This document shows, one piece after another, positions 32,285 to 40,385 of a stretch of 64,000 nt of DNA. The notes beneath the pieces are model-generated. The model had not been told where the DNA came from. It worked only from the letters and a program-made list of their open reading frames with translations, and did no database searches. The DNA is from Hymenobacter psychrotolerans DSM 18569 (GTDB taxonomy: Bacteria > Bacteroidota > Bacteroidia > Cytophagales > Hymenobacteraceae): NCBI RefSeq assembly GCF_900142395.1, contig NZ_FRAS01000006.1:1-64000 (forward strand), written 5' to 3'. The number at the start of each line of letters is the position of its first letter. Positions within the stretch are counted from its first letter, which is position 1. The translations under genes and the position numbers were made by a program.

Positions 32285-34378
32285 TCAGCGCGGCAGCGTC
32301 ACCGTAAATTCAGTGAACCGGCCTTCCTCACTTTCCACCCGCAACGAGCCTTCGTGACCCTTCGTGACAATGTCGTACGCCATCGACAAACCCAGGCCCG
32401 TGCCTTCGCCCTGGGGCTTGGTCGTGAAGAAGGGCTGGAAAATCTGTTCTTTCACCACCTCCGGCATGCCCGTTCCGTTGTCGCGCACCCGAATATGAAT
32501 ATGACCATCTACCTGATGGGTGCTGACTTCCAGCGTAGGCAGGTAGGCATCCTCCAGGGCAGCCTGCCGGGTAGCCAGGGCGTGAAAAGCGTTGGTAAAC
32601 AGGTTGAGCAGCACCCGGCCTATTTCCGTGCGCACCAGCCGCACTTCCTGCATGGTGGCATCGAGCGAGGTGTGCAGATGCACCTGCAGGGTGGGGTGAG
32701 TGGCCTGGGCGCTCCGGTAAGCCAGCCGCAGCTGTTCTTCTACCAGCGCATTGAGGGCTACTGGCTCCTGCGGGCTGGTGCCGGTGCGGGCGTGCGTGAG
32801 CATATCCGTGATGATGGAGGACGCCCGCTGCCCGTGCTGGCTGATTTCCTGCAGATTCTGCTTGAGGCCGGCCAGAATCTCCCGTTGCAGGCCGTCGGCC
32901 GTGGCAGGCACCGGGCGGGTGCTGTCCTGGTCGAGCAGGGCCACGCTCACCTCGGCAAAATTGCGCATGAAGTGCAACGGGTTCTGCAGCTCGTGCGCGA
33001 TACCCGCCGATAACTCGCCCACGAAAGCCCATTTTTCGGCCGCTACCAGCTGCTGCTGCGTGGCCAGCAACTCGGCCTGCTGCTGCTCCAGCAGCGCATA
33101 GGCCCGCTGTTTCTGGCGGTTGCTGCGCCAGAGCACCGCACTCAGCCATCCTACCAGCCCCAGCCCCACTAGCGTAACGACGAGCAGCCACTGCTGCTGC
33201 CGGTTTTTCTGCCGGATCAGCTGCTCGTTGCGGGTCAGCTGGCTGATGCGGGCCTGCCGCCGGGCCAGCTCGTAGCTGTACTGCACGGCCGCTAGCCGCC
33301 GGATCAGCTCCCGGCTGCTCAGGCTATCCTGGTAAATGCCAAACAGCCGCTGGTACCGATACGCGTCCGGGAACCGGCCCAGCTGCACGCTGGCCTGCGT
33401 CAGCACCTCACTCACGTCCCGGATATTCTCTTTCACGCCGCTGCGGAGGCTGGCCCGCAGGCTGGCCTTGCCGTAGAAGGCGGCACTATCGGGGCGGTTG
33501 GAATGCAGGTGGGCGCGGGCCAGCACCAGCTGCGTCCAGGGCAGATAGCCTACCACGTCCAGCTGCCGCAGCTTGTGCAGCACCCGGTAGCTGTAGGCAA
33601 AGGCTTCGGTGAGGCGGCCCTGCCGCTCGGCCATATCGGCCACGTTCATCTCATCCACCAGAAACCCCGGTTCGTCGCCCAGGCGCTTAGTGAGGGTGGC
33701 ATCCTGCTCGTAATAGCGGCGGGCAGCATCCCAGTTGCCCTGGGTGCGGTACAGGTCGGCGAGGCCGCGCAGGCCCTGCGATATGCCGGGCTGATTGTTG
33801 GTTTGCCGCGCCAGCGCCAGGCACCGCTCCAGATGCCTGCGGGCCTTTGTATACTCGCCTACTTCCGTACTGATGATGCCCATTTGCGCATTCATCAGTA
33901 CCAGCCAATGCTGGTCGTTCAGGGTTTCGGCCAGAGTGAGAGCCTGCTGCGCGAAGTCCAGCGCCTGCGTGTAGTTGCCCTGGCCGGAGCAGATGTATGC
34001 CAGATTGTAGCTGCAGGCCAGGTGGTTGCGCTGGTCGTTGAGGGCTGCAAACTTCTGCCGGGCCTGCTGGGTGTACAGCTGGGCGGGGCCGTATTCGTTG
34101 CGCTTGCGGTAGTAGAAACCCAGCCCCAGCAGCGCTTTGGCCTCGCCGAACCGGTAGCCGAGTTGCTGGGCCAGGCGCAACGCCTCTTCAAACGTGGCTC
34201 TCGACTCGCGGGGCGCCTTGGAGCGCTGCTCAAATGCCAGCGTGTTAAGACGGTTTACTCGCCCCGTATCTGCCTGCGGATGAGCCTCAACCTGCGCCCG
34301 CAGCTTTTCCAGCACGGGGGTCTGGGCGGTAGCAACAGACGTAGCGAGCAGAAGCGACAGGAAGGGCCAGAATTTCAA
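32285..34378 (-). CDS. TPR-containing sensor histidine kinase
   Basis: A 697-residue orphan kinase. A signal peptide (MKFWPFLSLLLATSVATAQT) is followed by a periplasmic array of about seven TPR-like helix pairs (residues 40-355), a coiled segment, and one membrane helix (about 397-417). The cytoplasmic part has the H-box SAGIAHELQNPLHFM with phosphorylated His462, then an ATPase domain with N-box NLFTNAFHAL, G1 RDNGTGMPEV and G2 GEGTGLGLSMAYDIV. Such TPR-kinases are frequent in Bacteroidota; the signal is unknown. No response regulator gene adjoins, so the partner is elsewhere. A TAnnTTTG box is 49 bases ahead. Confidence 0.88.
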   Translation of the reverse strand: MKFWPFLSLLLATSVATAQTPVLEKLRAQVEAHPQADTGRVNRLNTLAFEQRSKAPRESRATFEEALRLAQQLGYRFGEAKALLGLGFYYRKRNEYGPAQLYTQQARQKFAALNDQRNHLACSYNLAYICSGQGNYTQALDFAQQALTLAETLNDQHWLVLMNAQMGIISTEVGEYTKARRHLERCLALARQTNNQPGISQGLRGLADLYRTQGNWDAARRYYEQDATLTKRLGDEPGFLVDEMNVADMAERQGRLTEAFAYSYRVLHKLRQLDVVGYLPWTQLVLARAHLHSNRPDSAAFYGKASLRASLRSGVKENIRDVSEVLTQASVQLGRFPDAYRYQRLFGIYQDSLSSRELIRRLAAVQYSYELARRQARISQLTRNEQLIRQKNRQQQWLLVVTLVGLGLVGWLSAVLWRSNRQKQRAYALLEQQQAELLATQQQLVAAEKWAFVGELSAGIAHELQNPLHFMRNFAEVSVALLDQDSTRPVPATADGLQREILAGLKQNLQEISQHGQRASSIITDMLTHARTGTSPQEPVALNALVEEQLRLAYRSAQATHPTLQVHLHTSLDATMQEVRLVRTEIGRVLLNLFTNAFHALATRQAALEDAYLPTLEVSTHQVDGHIHIRVRDNGTGMPEVVKEQIFQPFFTTKPQGEGTGLGLSMAYDIVTKGHEGSLRVESEEGRFTEFTVTLPR

Positions 34379-34426
34379 AGCAAGCAGCTAAGCAGGAATA
34401 GAATAGGGATAAAAGCCGGAGCCCTA

Positions 34427-34434
34427 CAAAGCTA
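34427..34434 (-). promoter_or_regulatory. TAnnTTTG promoter box for the TPR kinase
   Basis: The minus strand reads TAGCTTTG, an exact consensus match, 49 bases before the kinase ATG. Confidence 0.55.
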
Positions 34435-34507
34435 CTATTTTTCTCCGCTGCCGGGCTTAGTGCTTTTCCGTCGGCTTCTGGTTTTTATTACCCGGCCAAA
34501 GCGCCTG

Positions 34508-35932
34508 CTAGAAGCCCTTGGGCAGGTCGATACCACGAATGGTGCGAAACAGGCTCAGGGCATTCTGGTCGGTGAGTCCCCCGATATAATCGGTGAGCAG
34601 GATGATCTGCTCGTAGGCAGTGGCATCCTGCTGCGGCCCCTCGGCCCGGAACTGCTCGGGCAGCAGATGCAGCAGCTTGCGCGAACGGGGCCCGCTATGC
34701 GGGTCGAAGGTGGCGTGCAGAAACGCATCGAGCAGGCCAGCCAGCACCTCAAAGCCGGCGGCTTCTATTTCCAGCACCGGGCGGCTGCGGTACAGATGCT
34801 CCACCGTGAGGCGATGCACCTGCTGGAGCTGCTCCCAGCAGTCGAGCTGCTGGACCAGGGGCTCGTCGGCGCGGCCGCGCAGCAGGCTGTCGGCGCGGTC
34901 GGCGAAAAGGCGGGCCGTTTGCTGCACCAGGCGGTTGATGAGGCGGGCGCGCAGATAGCCCAGCTCCTCGCGCCAGTCGCGCCATTCTATGGAGCCGCGG
35001 CGGCCAGGGGCGTCGCCCAGCATGTCGCGCAGCAGCGCCAGCCCGGTCTGGCACGGAATCAGGCCCAGCTTCAGGCCATCTTCAAAATCGATGATGCGGT
35101 AGCACAAGTCATCGGCGGCCTCCACCAGAAAAGCCAGCGGGTGCCGGTGATAAAAGCCTCCGATGTCGGTGCCGGGTGGCTTGCTGAGCAGGCCCAGCTC
35201 ACGGGCCACTTCCAGAAAGCGCGGCGCTTCGGTCTGAAAGTAGCCGTACTTTTTTTCGCTGGTGCCGCGCGTCTGGCTGGCTTCTTCCACCACCGAGGGC
35301 CGCGGGTATTTCGTGAAGGCGCCCAGCGTGGCATACGTCAGGCCCAGGCCAGCCGAGCCGCTGCTGTGGGCGGCGTAGGTGTGCGTGAGGATGCGGAAAC
35401 CGGCCGCGTTGCCCTCAAACTGCTGCAGATCGGCGCGTTGGGAGGCATTGAGCATGCGCACAAATGGCTCGGCGGCGGCGCTGCGGAAATAAGCTGAAAT
35501 GGCATCCTCGCCAGAGTGCCCGAACGGCGGGTTGCCAATGTCGTGGGCGAGACAGGCGGCAGCCACAATGTCGCCAAAGTCGGAGTCGAGGTGCGGCAGA
35601 GCGGCGGCCAGGGCGGCGTTTTCTTCGAGCAGCAGCCGGCCGCCGAGGCGCCCCAGAGAGCGGCCCACGCAGGCCGTTTCCAGCGAATGGGTCAGGCGGG
35701 TGTGCACGAAGTCGGTTTCGGGCAGCGGCATGACCTGGGTTTTGCGCTGCAGCCGCCGGAATGCGGAGCTGAACACCACCCGGTCGTAGTCGGCGACGAA
35801 GGCACCGCGCACGGGCGGCGCATCCGTCACGAGGTGCAGCTGGGGCTGCTCGGGGTAGCGGCGGCGGCTCAGAAGCCGCTCCCAGCTCATGGCGGGGGCG
35901 TCGGCGGAAGAATCGGTCTGGAGGTGCATCAT
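34508..35932 (-). CDS. dgt: dGTP triphosphohydrolase
   Basis: An HD-domain enzyme of about 474 residues that splits dGTP to deoxyguanosine and triphosphate. Metal-binding motifs are TRLTHSLETA, CLAHDIGNPPFGHSGEDAI and, later, LVEAADDLCYRIIDFEDG with the last aspartate. FRRLQRKTQV near the N-terminus is the usual allosteric/nucleotide region. The start is ambiguous: ATG 35,932 (or the next codon) follows a TACCTTG-like box, while ATG 35,890 would give MSWERLLSRRRYPE, close to the standard family beginning. Divergent from the DUF3817 gene, with opposite promoters between them. Confidence 0.9.
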   Translation of the reverse strand: MMHLQTDSSADAPAMSWERLLSRRRYPEQPQLHLVTDAPPVRGAFVADYDRVVFSSAFRRLQRKTQVMPLPETDFVHTRLTHSLETACVGRSLGRLGGRLLLEENAALAAALPHLDSDFGDIVAAACLAHDIGNPPFGHSGEDAISAYFRSAAAEPFVRMLNASQRADLQQFEGNAAGFRILTHTYAAHSSGSAGLGLTYATLGAFTKYPRPSVVEEASQTRGTSEKKYGYFQTEAPRFLEVARELGLLSKPPGTDIGGFYHRHPLAFLVEAADDLCYRIIDFEDGLKLGLIPCQTGLALLRDMLGDAPGRRGSIEWRDWREELGYLRARLINRLVQQTARLFADRADSLLRGRADEPLVQQLDCWEQLQQVHRLTVEHLYRSRPVLEIEAAGFEVLAGLLDAFLHATFDPHSGPRSRKLLHLLPEQFRAEGPQQDATAYEQIILLTDYIGGLTDQNALSLFRTIRGIDLPKGF

Positions 35933-36011
35933 GGGGCCGGCAAGGTAAAACACCCGCTTCACTTCTGCTCTACCGCGCCGCCTGCCCGGCGTTCAGGCAA
36001 CTATCAGGCCG

Positions 36012-36019
36012 TATCTTTG
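36012..36019 (+). promoter_or_regulatory. TAnnTTTG promoter box for the DUF3817 gene
   Basis: TATCTTTG. The last base is exactly 6 positions ahead of the A of the ATG, so transcription should start on the initiation codon. Confidence 0.65.
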
Positions 36020-36024
36020 GGCCC

Positions 36025-36330
36025 ATGGATTCTTCTCTGTTCTCAACTTCTCTGGGCCGCCTGCGGGTGGTCGGGTTTCTGGAAGGCTGGTCTTTCCTGA
36101 TTTTGCTGCTCGTGGCTATGCCCCTCAAGTATCTGGCCGGCGAGCCGCTGGCGGTGCGCTACGTGGGCATGGCGCACGGTGTGCTGTTTGTGGCCTATGT
36201 ACTGCTCGTGCTGCAAAATGCGCTGGAGCACAGCTGGGGAGTGCGCAAGACGGCCCTGGCCCTTATTGCTTCCTTCGTGCCGCTGGGCACCTTCTGGGCC
36301 GACAAGCGCCTGTTCCGCGACCCGAGCTAG
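36025..36330 (+). CDS. DUF3817 small membrane protein
   Basis: A 101-residue protein with three membrane helices. LGRLRVVGFLEGWSFLILLL and YVGMAHGVLFVAYVLLVLQN are the conserved DUF3817 blocks. Function unknown; relatives are often beside MFS or transport genes. The TAG stop shares the CTAG tetranucleotide with the stop of the opposite gene (each strand reads TAG from it), so the two genes overlap by four bases tail to tail. Confidence 0.85.
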   Translation: MDSSLFSTSLGRLRVVGFLEGWSFLILLLVAMPLKYLAGEPLAVRYVGMAHGVLFVAYVLLVLQNALEHSWGVRKTALALIASFVPLGTFWADKRLFRDPS

Positions 36331-37025
36331 AACGTCCGGCCTTCGGGGTCTTCTCCGCGGCGCCCCAGCAGGCGCACCGTGGCGTAGCCCAGCACCAGAA
36401 ACACACCGTACAGCAGCGTGACGCCCCAGGTGCCGGTATACGATGCCGGGTGCAGAATGCGGCTCAGAATGTCGTAGAAAAGGGCCAGCGGGTTGGTGAT
36501 GATGTCCCAGGAGTTGAAGCGCAGGTAGCGGCCCAGGTAGATGCCGAAGCTGCTCAGCAGCAGCGCTACCGTAGCAAACGCCCAGCCGGCGCTCCAGCCC
36601 AGCCGGCGCACGACCAGCGCCTGCATATCCGTGAGGGAGGCGTAGGCCAGCATCAGCCCGTTCCAGGCGCAACTCAGAATCAGGGCCAGATCAAACCAGT
36701 AGGGCACTCCCTGGCGGGGCTCCAGGTGAAACAGGTCGGTGAGGATGTAGGGCGCGTTGGGGAAAAACAGCAGCCACACCGCCCCTACCGGCAGCAGCAC
36801 CCGCGCCTTCAACCGGCCCGCCGTGAGACTAAGCAAGGTACTCAGGCCGAACGGAATCAGGGCCAGAAACAGGTTCCAGAGCAGGAACACGAAGGTGAGC
36901 TGGTGCGTCAGGACTACGCGGAACGTTATCAGCACCACACTCAGCGTCAGCGACGCGCCCAGTACCAGCAGCAAACTCAGGCGCTGGCGAAACTCGGGCA
37001 GGGCAAAGGATATTGGCAGGGGCAT
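36327..37025 (-). CDS. DUF1361 membrane protein
   Basis: A 232-residue protein with about six to seven hydrophobic segments. FVFLLWNLFLALIPFGLSTL and LLFFPNAPYILTDLFHLEPR are the diagnostic DUF1361 stretches. No enzymatic residues are recognised and no function is known. It ends four bases inside the converging DUF3817 gene. The 117 bases upstream, up to the end of the small membrane protein gene, show no exact promoter box, so it may be co-transcribed with it. Confidence 0.85.
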   Translation of the reverse strand: MPLPISFALPEFRQRLSLLLVLGASLTLSVVLITFRVVLTHQLTFVFLLWNLFLALIPFGLSTLLSLTAGRLKARVLLPVGAVWLLFFPNAPYILTDLFHLEPRQGVPYWFDLALILSCAWNGLMLAYASLTDMQALVVRRLGWSAGWAFATVALLLSSFGIYLGRYLRFNSWDIITNPLALFYDILSRILHPASYTGTWGVTLLYGVFLVLGYATVRLLGRRGEDPEGRTF

Positions 37026-37141
37026 AGCTACAAGTACGGAATTTCCGGGCTTGAAAACGACACCCCTGCCAACGTATTGCCCAGCAGGCTATTCTTTTAC
37101 GCAGCTTCTGCAGCCACACGGCCGCGCTGCTTGAAACCGGC

Positions 37142-37276
37142 TTATTTCAGCCAGATAGAGTAGATCAGCCAAAACGCCACGATAACCAGCATGATATACC
37201 ATCCCCATTTGCCAGTGTCGCGCGGGGTGCCGCTGTGCAGCCGGGGGCGGCGCTTCAATTCCGGAAGAAGACCCAT
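37142..37276 (-). CDS. 44-residue single-helix membrane microprotein
   Basis: An ATG at 37,276 opens 44 codons ending TAA at 37,142: MGLLPELKRRPRLHSGTPRD, then a linker GKWGWY and one membrane helix, IMLVIVAFWLIYSIWLK. The basic N-terminus before the helix predicts a cytoplasmic N-terminus. It is located 98 bases after the TolC-like gene on the same strand, so it may be the last gene of the export operon or an independent unit. A frame of this composition is unlikely to arise by chance, but no homologue could be checked. Confidence 0.55.
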   Translation of the reverse strand: MGLLPELKRRPRLHSGTPRDTGKWGWYIMLVIVAFWLIYSIWLK

Positions 37277-37373
37277 ATAGTAGAGAGGTTAAGTACTGAC
37301 TGCTAACACCTACGCCCCCCCTGCCTGTTCCGGGCCGGCCGGGTAATACGCGCTATTTATGGTCTGCTGGCCC

Positions 37374-38858
37374 CTACGGCTCTACCCCACCGGCGGCCCA
37401 GCGTAGCGTCGCCTGGGTTTGGGCATATTTCGCCTGCAGCTCGGCCAGCTTTACGCGGGCTGTTACCAGCGACGATTCGCGGGCATTGAGCAGGAACACG
37501 GAGCTTTCCCCATTTTCGAAGCGCACCTGCTCGCCGGCCCGCAGGCGCTCCGCGTTGCCGACCACCTGCTCCTGCAGGCGCAGCTGTTCGCGCAGGGCTT
37601 CCCACTCATTGGCCACGGTGCGCACTCCGGTCTGGATTTCGCGGGTATCCTGCTGGAGGTCCAGCTCGGTTTCGCGCAGCTTCAGGCGGTTGAGCTGCAG
37701 CTTGGCGCGCTCCTGGCGCAGCAGCAGCGGGTAGGCAAAGCTCACGCCCAGCTTGTAGTTGTTCTGCAGGTAACTGCCGCTCAGGCTGGCCGGTTTTTCG
37801 GGGTTGAAGGGCTGGCCGGCCTGCAGCAGGTTGTAATCGACGGAAAGCTTGGGCAGCAGCTTGTTGGAAAGCAGGCGCCGCTCCACGCCCAACTGGCTGA
37901 TCTTGGCCCGGCTTTTCTGCAGCTCCGGATGAATGCGCTGGGCCAGCTCGGTTAGAGCCGCTACCGAGTCGGGGGCCAGCGGCTGCCAGGCGGCGGGGCC
38001 GGGCAGCACCTGCGGGCGGGTGGCCTCGGGTAGCTCCAGCGGCTGGTTTTGCTCGTTCCAGAGGTAGTTGGAAAGCAGCAGCGTGGAGTTGCGGAACTGC
38101 ACCCGGGCCTGCGTGAGGGTGGCCTGCCGGTTCTGCAGTTCCGTCAGGGCCTCCACCGAGTCGATGGCGGCCAGGTCGCCGAGGCGCACGCGCTGGCGCA
38201 CGGCCTCGAAGCGGGTGTTGGCCAGGCTCGTATTGCGGTCCAGCAGCTGCAGGCGCTGGTAGTTCAGGCTCCAGTCCCAGTAGTCTTTGGCGGCCTGCAG
38301 CAGCAGCTTGTTGAGGGCGCCGCGCCGCTCGGCTTCGGCCAGGCCCTGCAACGCCTGGGCCTGGCGCACGGAAGCGCGCCGCTCGTCTATCAGCAGGCCC
38401 TGGGCCAGAGGCACTGAGAGGCCCACATAGCTCAGCCCGGCCGGCGAGGTGTAGCTCTCCGGATTCACGTAGGGTCCTACTCCCCTATCGAAGCCGGCTT
38501 TCAGGTCGGCTCCGAACCACAGCGGCACGCGCAGCTGGCTGTCCCAGTCGTGGAAGTAGTCTTTGCCGCCGAAGGTTTTGCCGTAGTATTTGCTGGTGGC
38601 AGCGGGGTCGAAAAGGCCGCGGGCGTAGCGCACTTCCTGCAACGCCCGCTCCGGCAGCAGCCCGGCCTGCCGGGCCACCGGATGCCGCAGCGCCACAAAA
38701 GTCAGCAGGTCGGAAAGGCTGAACACCTGCCCGGAATCGGAGGCGGCATCGGGAGCCGACGAAGGCACCGCAGGTATCAGCCCAGCTGGCCGCTGCGCGC
38801 CTACTGGCCCAGCCAGGGTCATTAATGCCGCTGCTACTATCAATCGGAGCCGTTTCAT
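37374..38858 (-). CDS. TolC-family outer-membrane efflux protein
   Basis: A 494-residue protein with signal peptide MKRLRLIVAAALMTLAGPVG and the long alternating helices of the outer-membrane efflux family. Repeated patterns are AVRQRVRLGDLAAIDSVEAL in the first half and NAERLRAGEQVRFENGESSV in the second, the two halves of the TolC protomer hairpin; LGVSFAYPLLLRQERAKL matches the typical strand region. As the trimeric outer-membrane channel it would complete the envelope-spanning system formed with the HlyD and ABC proteins. Its start overlaps the HlyD stop by four bases, showing a common operon. Confidence 0.9.
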   Translation of the reverse strand: MKRLRLIVAAALMTLAGPVGAQRPAGLIPAVPSSAPDAASDSGQVFSLSDLLTFVALRHPVARQAGLLPERALQEVRYARGLFDPAATSKYYGKTFGGKDYFHDWDSQLRVPLWFGADLKAGFDRGVGPYVNPESYTSPAGLSYVGLSVPLAQGLLIDERRASVRQAQALQGLAEAERRGALNKLLLQAAKDYWDWSLNYQRLQLLDRNTSLANTRFEAVRQRVRLGDLAAIDSVEALTELQNRQATLTQARVQFRNSTLLLSNYLWNEQNQPLELPEATRPQVLPGPAAWQPLAPDSVAALTELAQRIHPELQKSRAKISQLGVERRLLSNKLLPKLSVDYNLLQAGQPFNPEKPASLSGSYLQNNYKLGVSFAYPLLLRQERAKLQLNRLKLRETELDLQQDTREIQTGVRTVANEWEALREQLRLQEQVVGNAERLRAGEQVRFENGESSVFLLNARESSLVTARVKLAELQAKYAQTQATLRWAAGGVEP

Positions 38859-40273
38859 TTTGCGTCTTCCTCCTCTCCGCCACCATCTTTTGCGCCCTTG
38901 CTGGCTTTCGCGCCTTTGCTGGTGCCCAGCGTGCCGGTAGTGCCGGTTGCGCCCGAATTGCCCACAAAATCAGGCGGGAAACCGTTGAGCTGGCGCCACA
39001 GCTCATACCAGATCGGCACATCATCGAGCAGCGCCCAGCCATATACACCGGAGCCCACCCGCAGCGGTTTGGGCCAGGGCTCCAGCTCCGGGTCGGGCGT
39101 CACAAGAATGCGGTACTGCCCCTGGCTGTCGATGTTGTCGATGACGGCCACGCGCCCCCCGAACGTGCCGAAGCTGGTGCCAGGCCATCCCGAAAATACC
39201 AGCGCCGGCCAGCCATCAAACTGCAGCCGCACCTTGCGGCCCACGCTCAGCAGCGGCACGTCCATGGGGCGTACGTAGAGCTCGGCCGCCAGGGCCGGCG
39301 TGTTGGGCATGACGGTTACAATCGGCTCACTTTCCTTCACTATCTCCCCGATACCGGCCTTCAGCGCCCGCACCACGTAGCCGTCCTGCGGGGCCCGGAT
39401 GTGGTAGTAGCCGGCCCGGATGCTGAGGTTGGCCAGCTCGTTGCGCATCTTGGCAATCTGGCCTTCGGTATCGAACTGGTACGCCGTGGTAGAGCGCCGG
39501 TCCGACTCCGACTTGGCAATCTTATCCTGGTATTCGGCCTGCAACGACGACAGTTCCAGCTGCGAGTTGAGGAGTTCCTGGCGGCTGGCGTTCAGCTTGT
39601 TTTCTACGGCCTGCCGCTTGGCGGTGCTTTCCTGAAACTTGAGGCGGCGCTGCTCCAGCTCGGTCAGGCTCTTGAGGCCCTGCGCGTACAGCGCCTCCTG
39701 GCGGGCCAGCTGCTGCTGCGCAATGCTGAAATCGTTGTTGGCGGCCTGCAGCTCGGCTTCGTCGGAGTTTAGTTTCAGGCGGCTCTGGGTCACCTTGTTG
39801 CGGGCTTTGTCGAGGCTGATGCGCAGGCCGCTGCGCAGCGCGTCCTGCTGGCTGCTGAGGGCGGTGCCTTTCGCGCGGTTTTCTTCCAGCGCCGAAATCT
39901 TGGCCTGCAGCTGCTCCTGCGTGCGGGCCAGCAGCTCGGGGTCGAAATACTTTTCCTTGATTTCGGTGATGACAACCAGCGTGTCGCCCTGTTTCACCTG
40001 CTGGCCTTCCTCTACTTTCCAGGCCGCAATACGGCCGGCAATGGTGCTGGGCACAATCTGGGGCCGGTCCTGGGGGCGCAGGGTGGTGAGCGTGCCGGTA
40101 GAGCGGATGTTCTGCGTCCAGGGCATAAAGCCGGCTACCAGCACCAGCAGGCCCAGTACCGTCAGCCAGCGGGCCACGGTGCGGCCGGCCTGCGGCGTCT
40201 GCACCTGCTCGAAGGAACGAAAACGGCCGGTATGCGGGTCGGTTTCAGCTAATGGATGTTCAGCAAAAGGCAT
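38855..40273 (-). CDS. HlyD-family membrane fusion (periplasmic adaptor) protein
   Basis: A 472-residue adaptor. A cytoplasmic N-terminus of about 35 residues precedes one membrane helix (LTVLGLLVLVAGFMP). The lipoyl half IAAWKVEEGQQVKQGDTLVV is followed by a long coiled-coil hairpin (about 115-290) and the matching half YYHIRAPQDGYVVRALKAGI, then a beta-barrel domain. The end is unusual: a Gly/Thr/Lys-rich tail and an acidic finish (GGGEEEDAK). It bridges the ABC protein and the TolC-like channel. The gap to the ABC gene is 112 bases. Confidence 0.9.
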   Translation of the reverse strand: MPFAEHPLAETDPHTGRFRSFEQVQTPQAGRTVARWLTVLGLLVLVAGFMPWTQNIRSTGTLTTLRPQDRPQIVPSTIAGRIAAWKVEEGQQVKQGDTLVVITEIKEKYFDPELLARTQEQLQAKISALEENRAKGTALSSQQDALRSGLRISLDKARNKVTQSRLKLNSDEAELQAANNDFSIAQQQLARQEALYAQGLKSLTELEQRRLKFQESTAKRQAVENKLNASRQELLNSQLELSSLQAEYQDKIAKSESDRRSTTAYQFDTEGQIAKMRNELANLSIRAGYYHIRAPQDGYVVRALKAGIGEIVKESEPIVTVMPNTPALAAELYVRPMDVPLLSVGRKVRLQFDGWPALVFSGWPGTSFGTFGGRVAVIDNIDSQGQYRILVTPDPELEPWPKPLRVGSGVYGWALLDDVPIWYELWRQLNGFPPDFVGNSGATGTTGTLGTSKGAKASKGAKDGGGEEEDAK

Positions 40274-40385
40274 AATGGAGAATGACTGAGTTGGGGGTAA
40301 GCCGGAGTGCCGCAGGGGCTGGTAGGCGGAGCTTCCTAACCAAGCCCGTGCCGCCGCCCTGCCGTGGGCACGCTTCAGCTTATAC

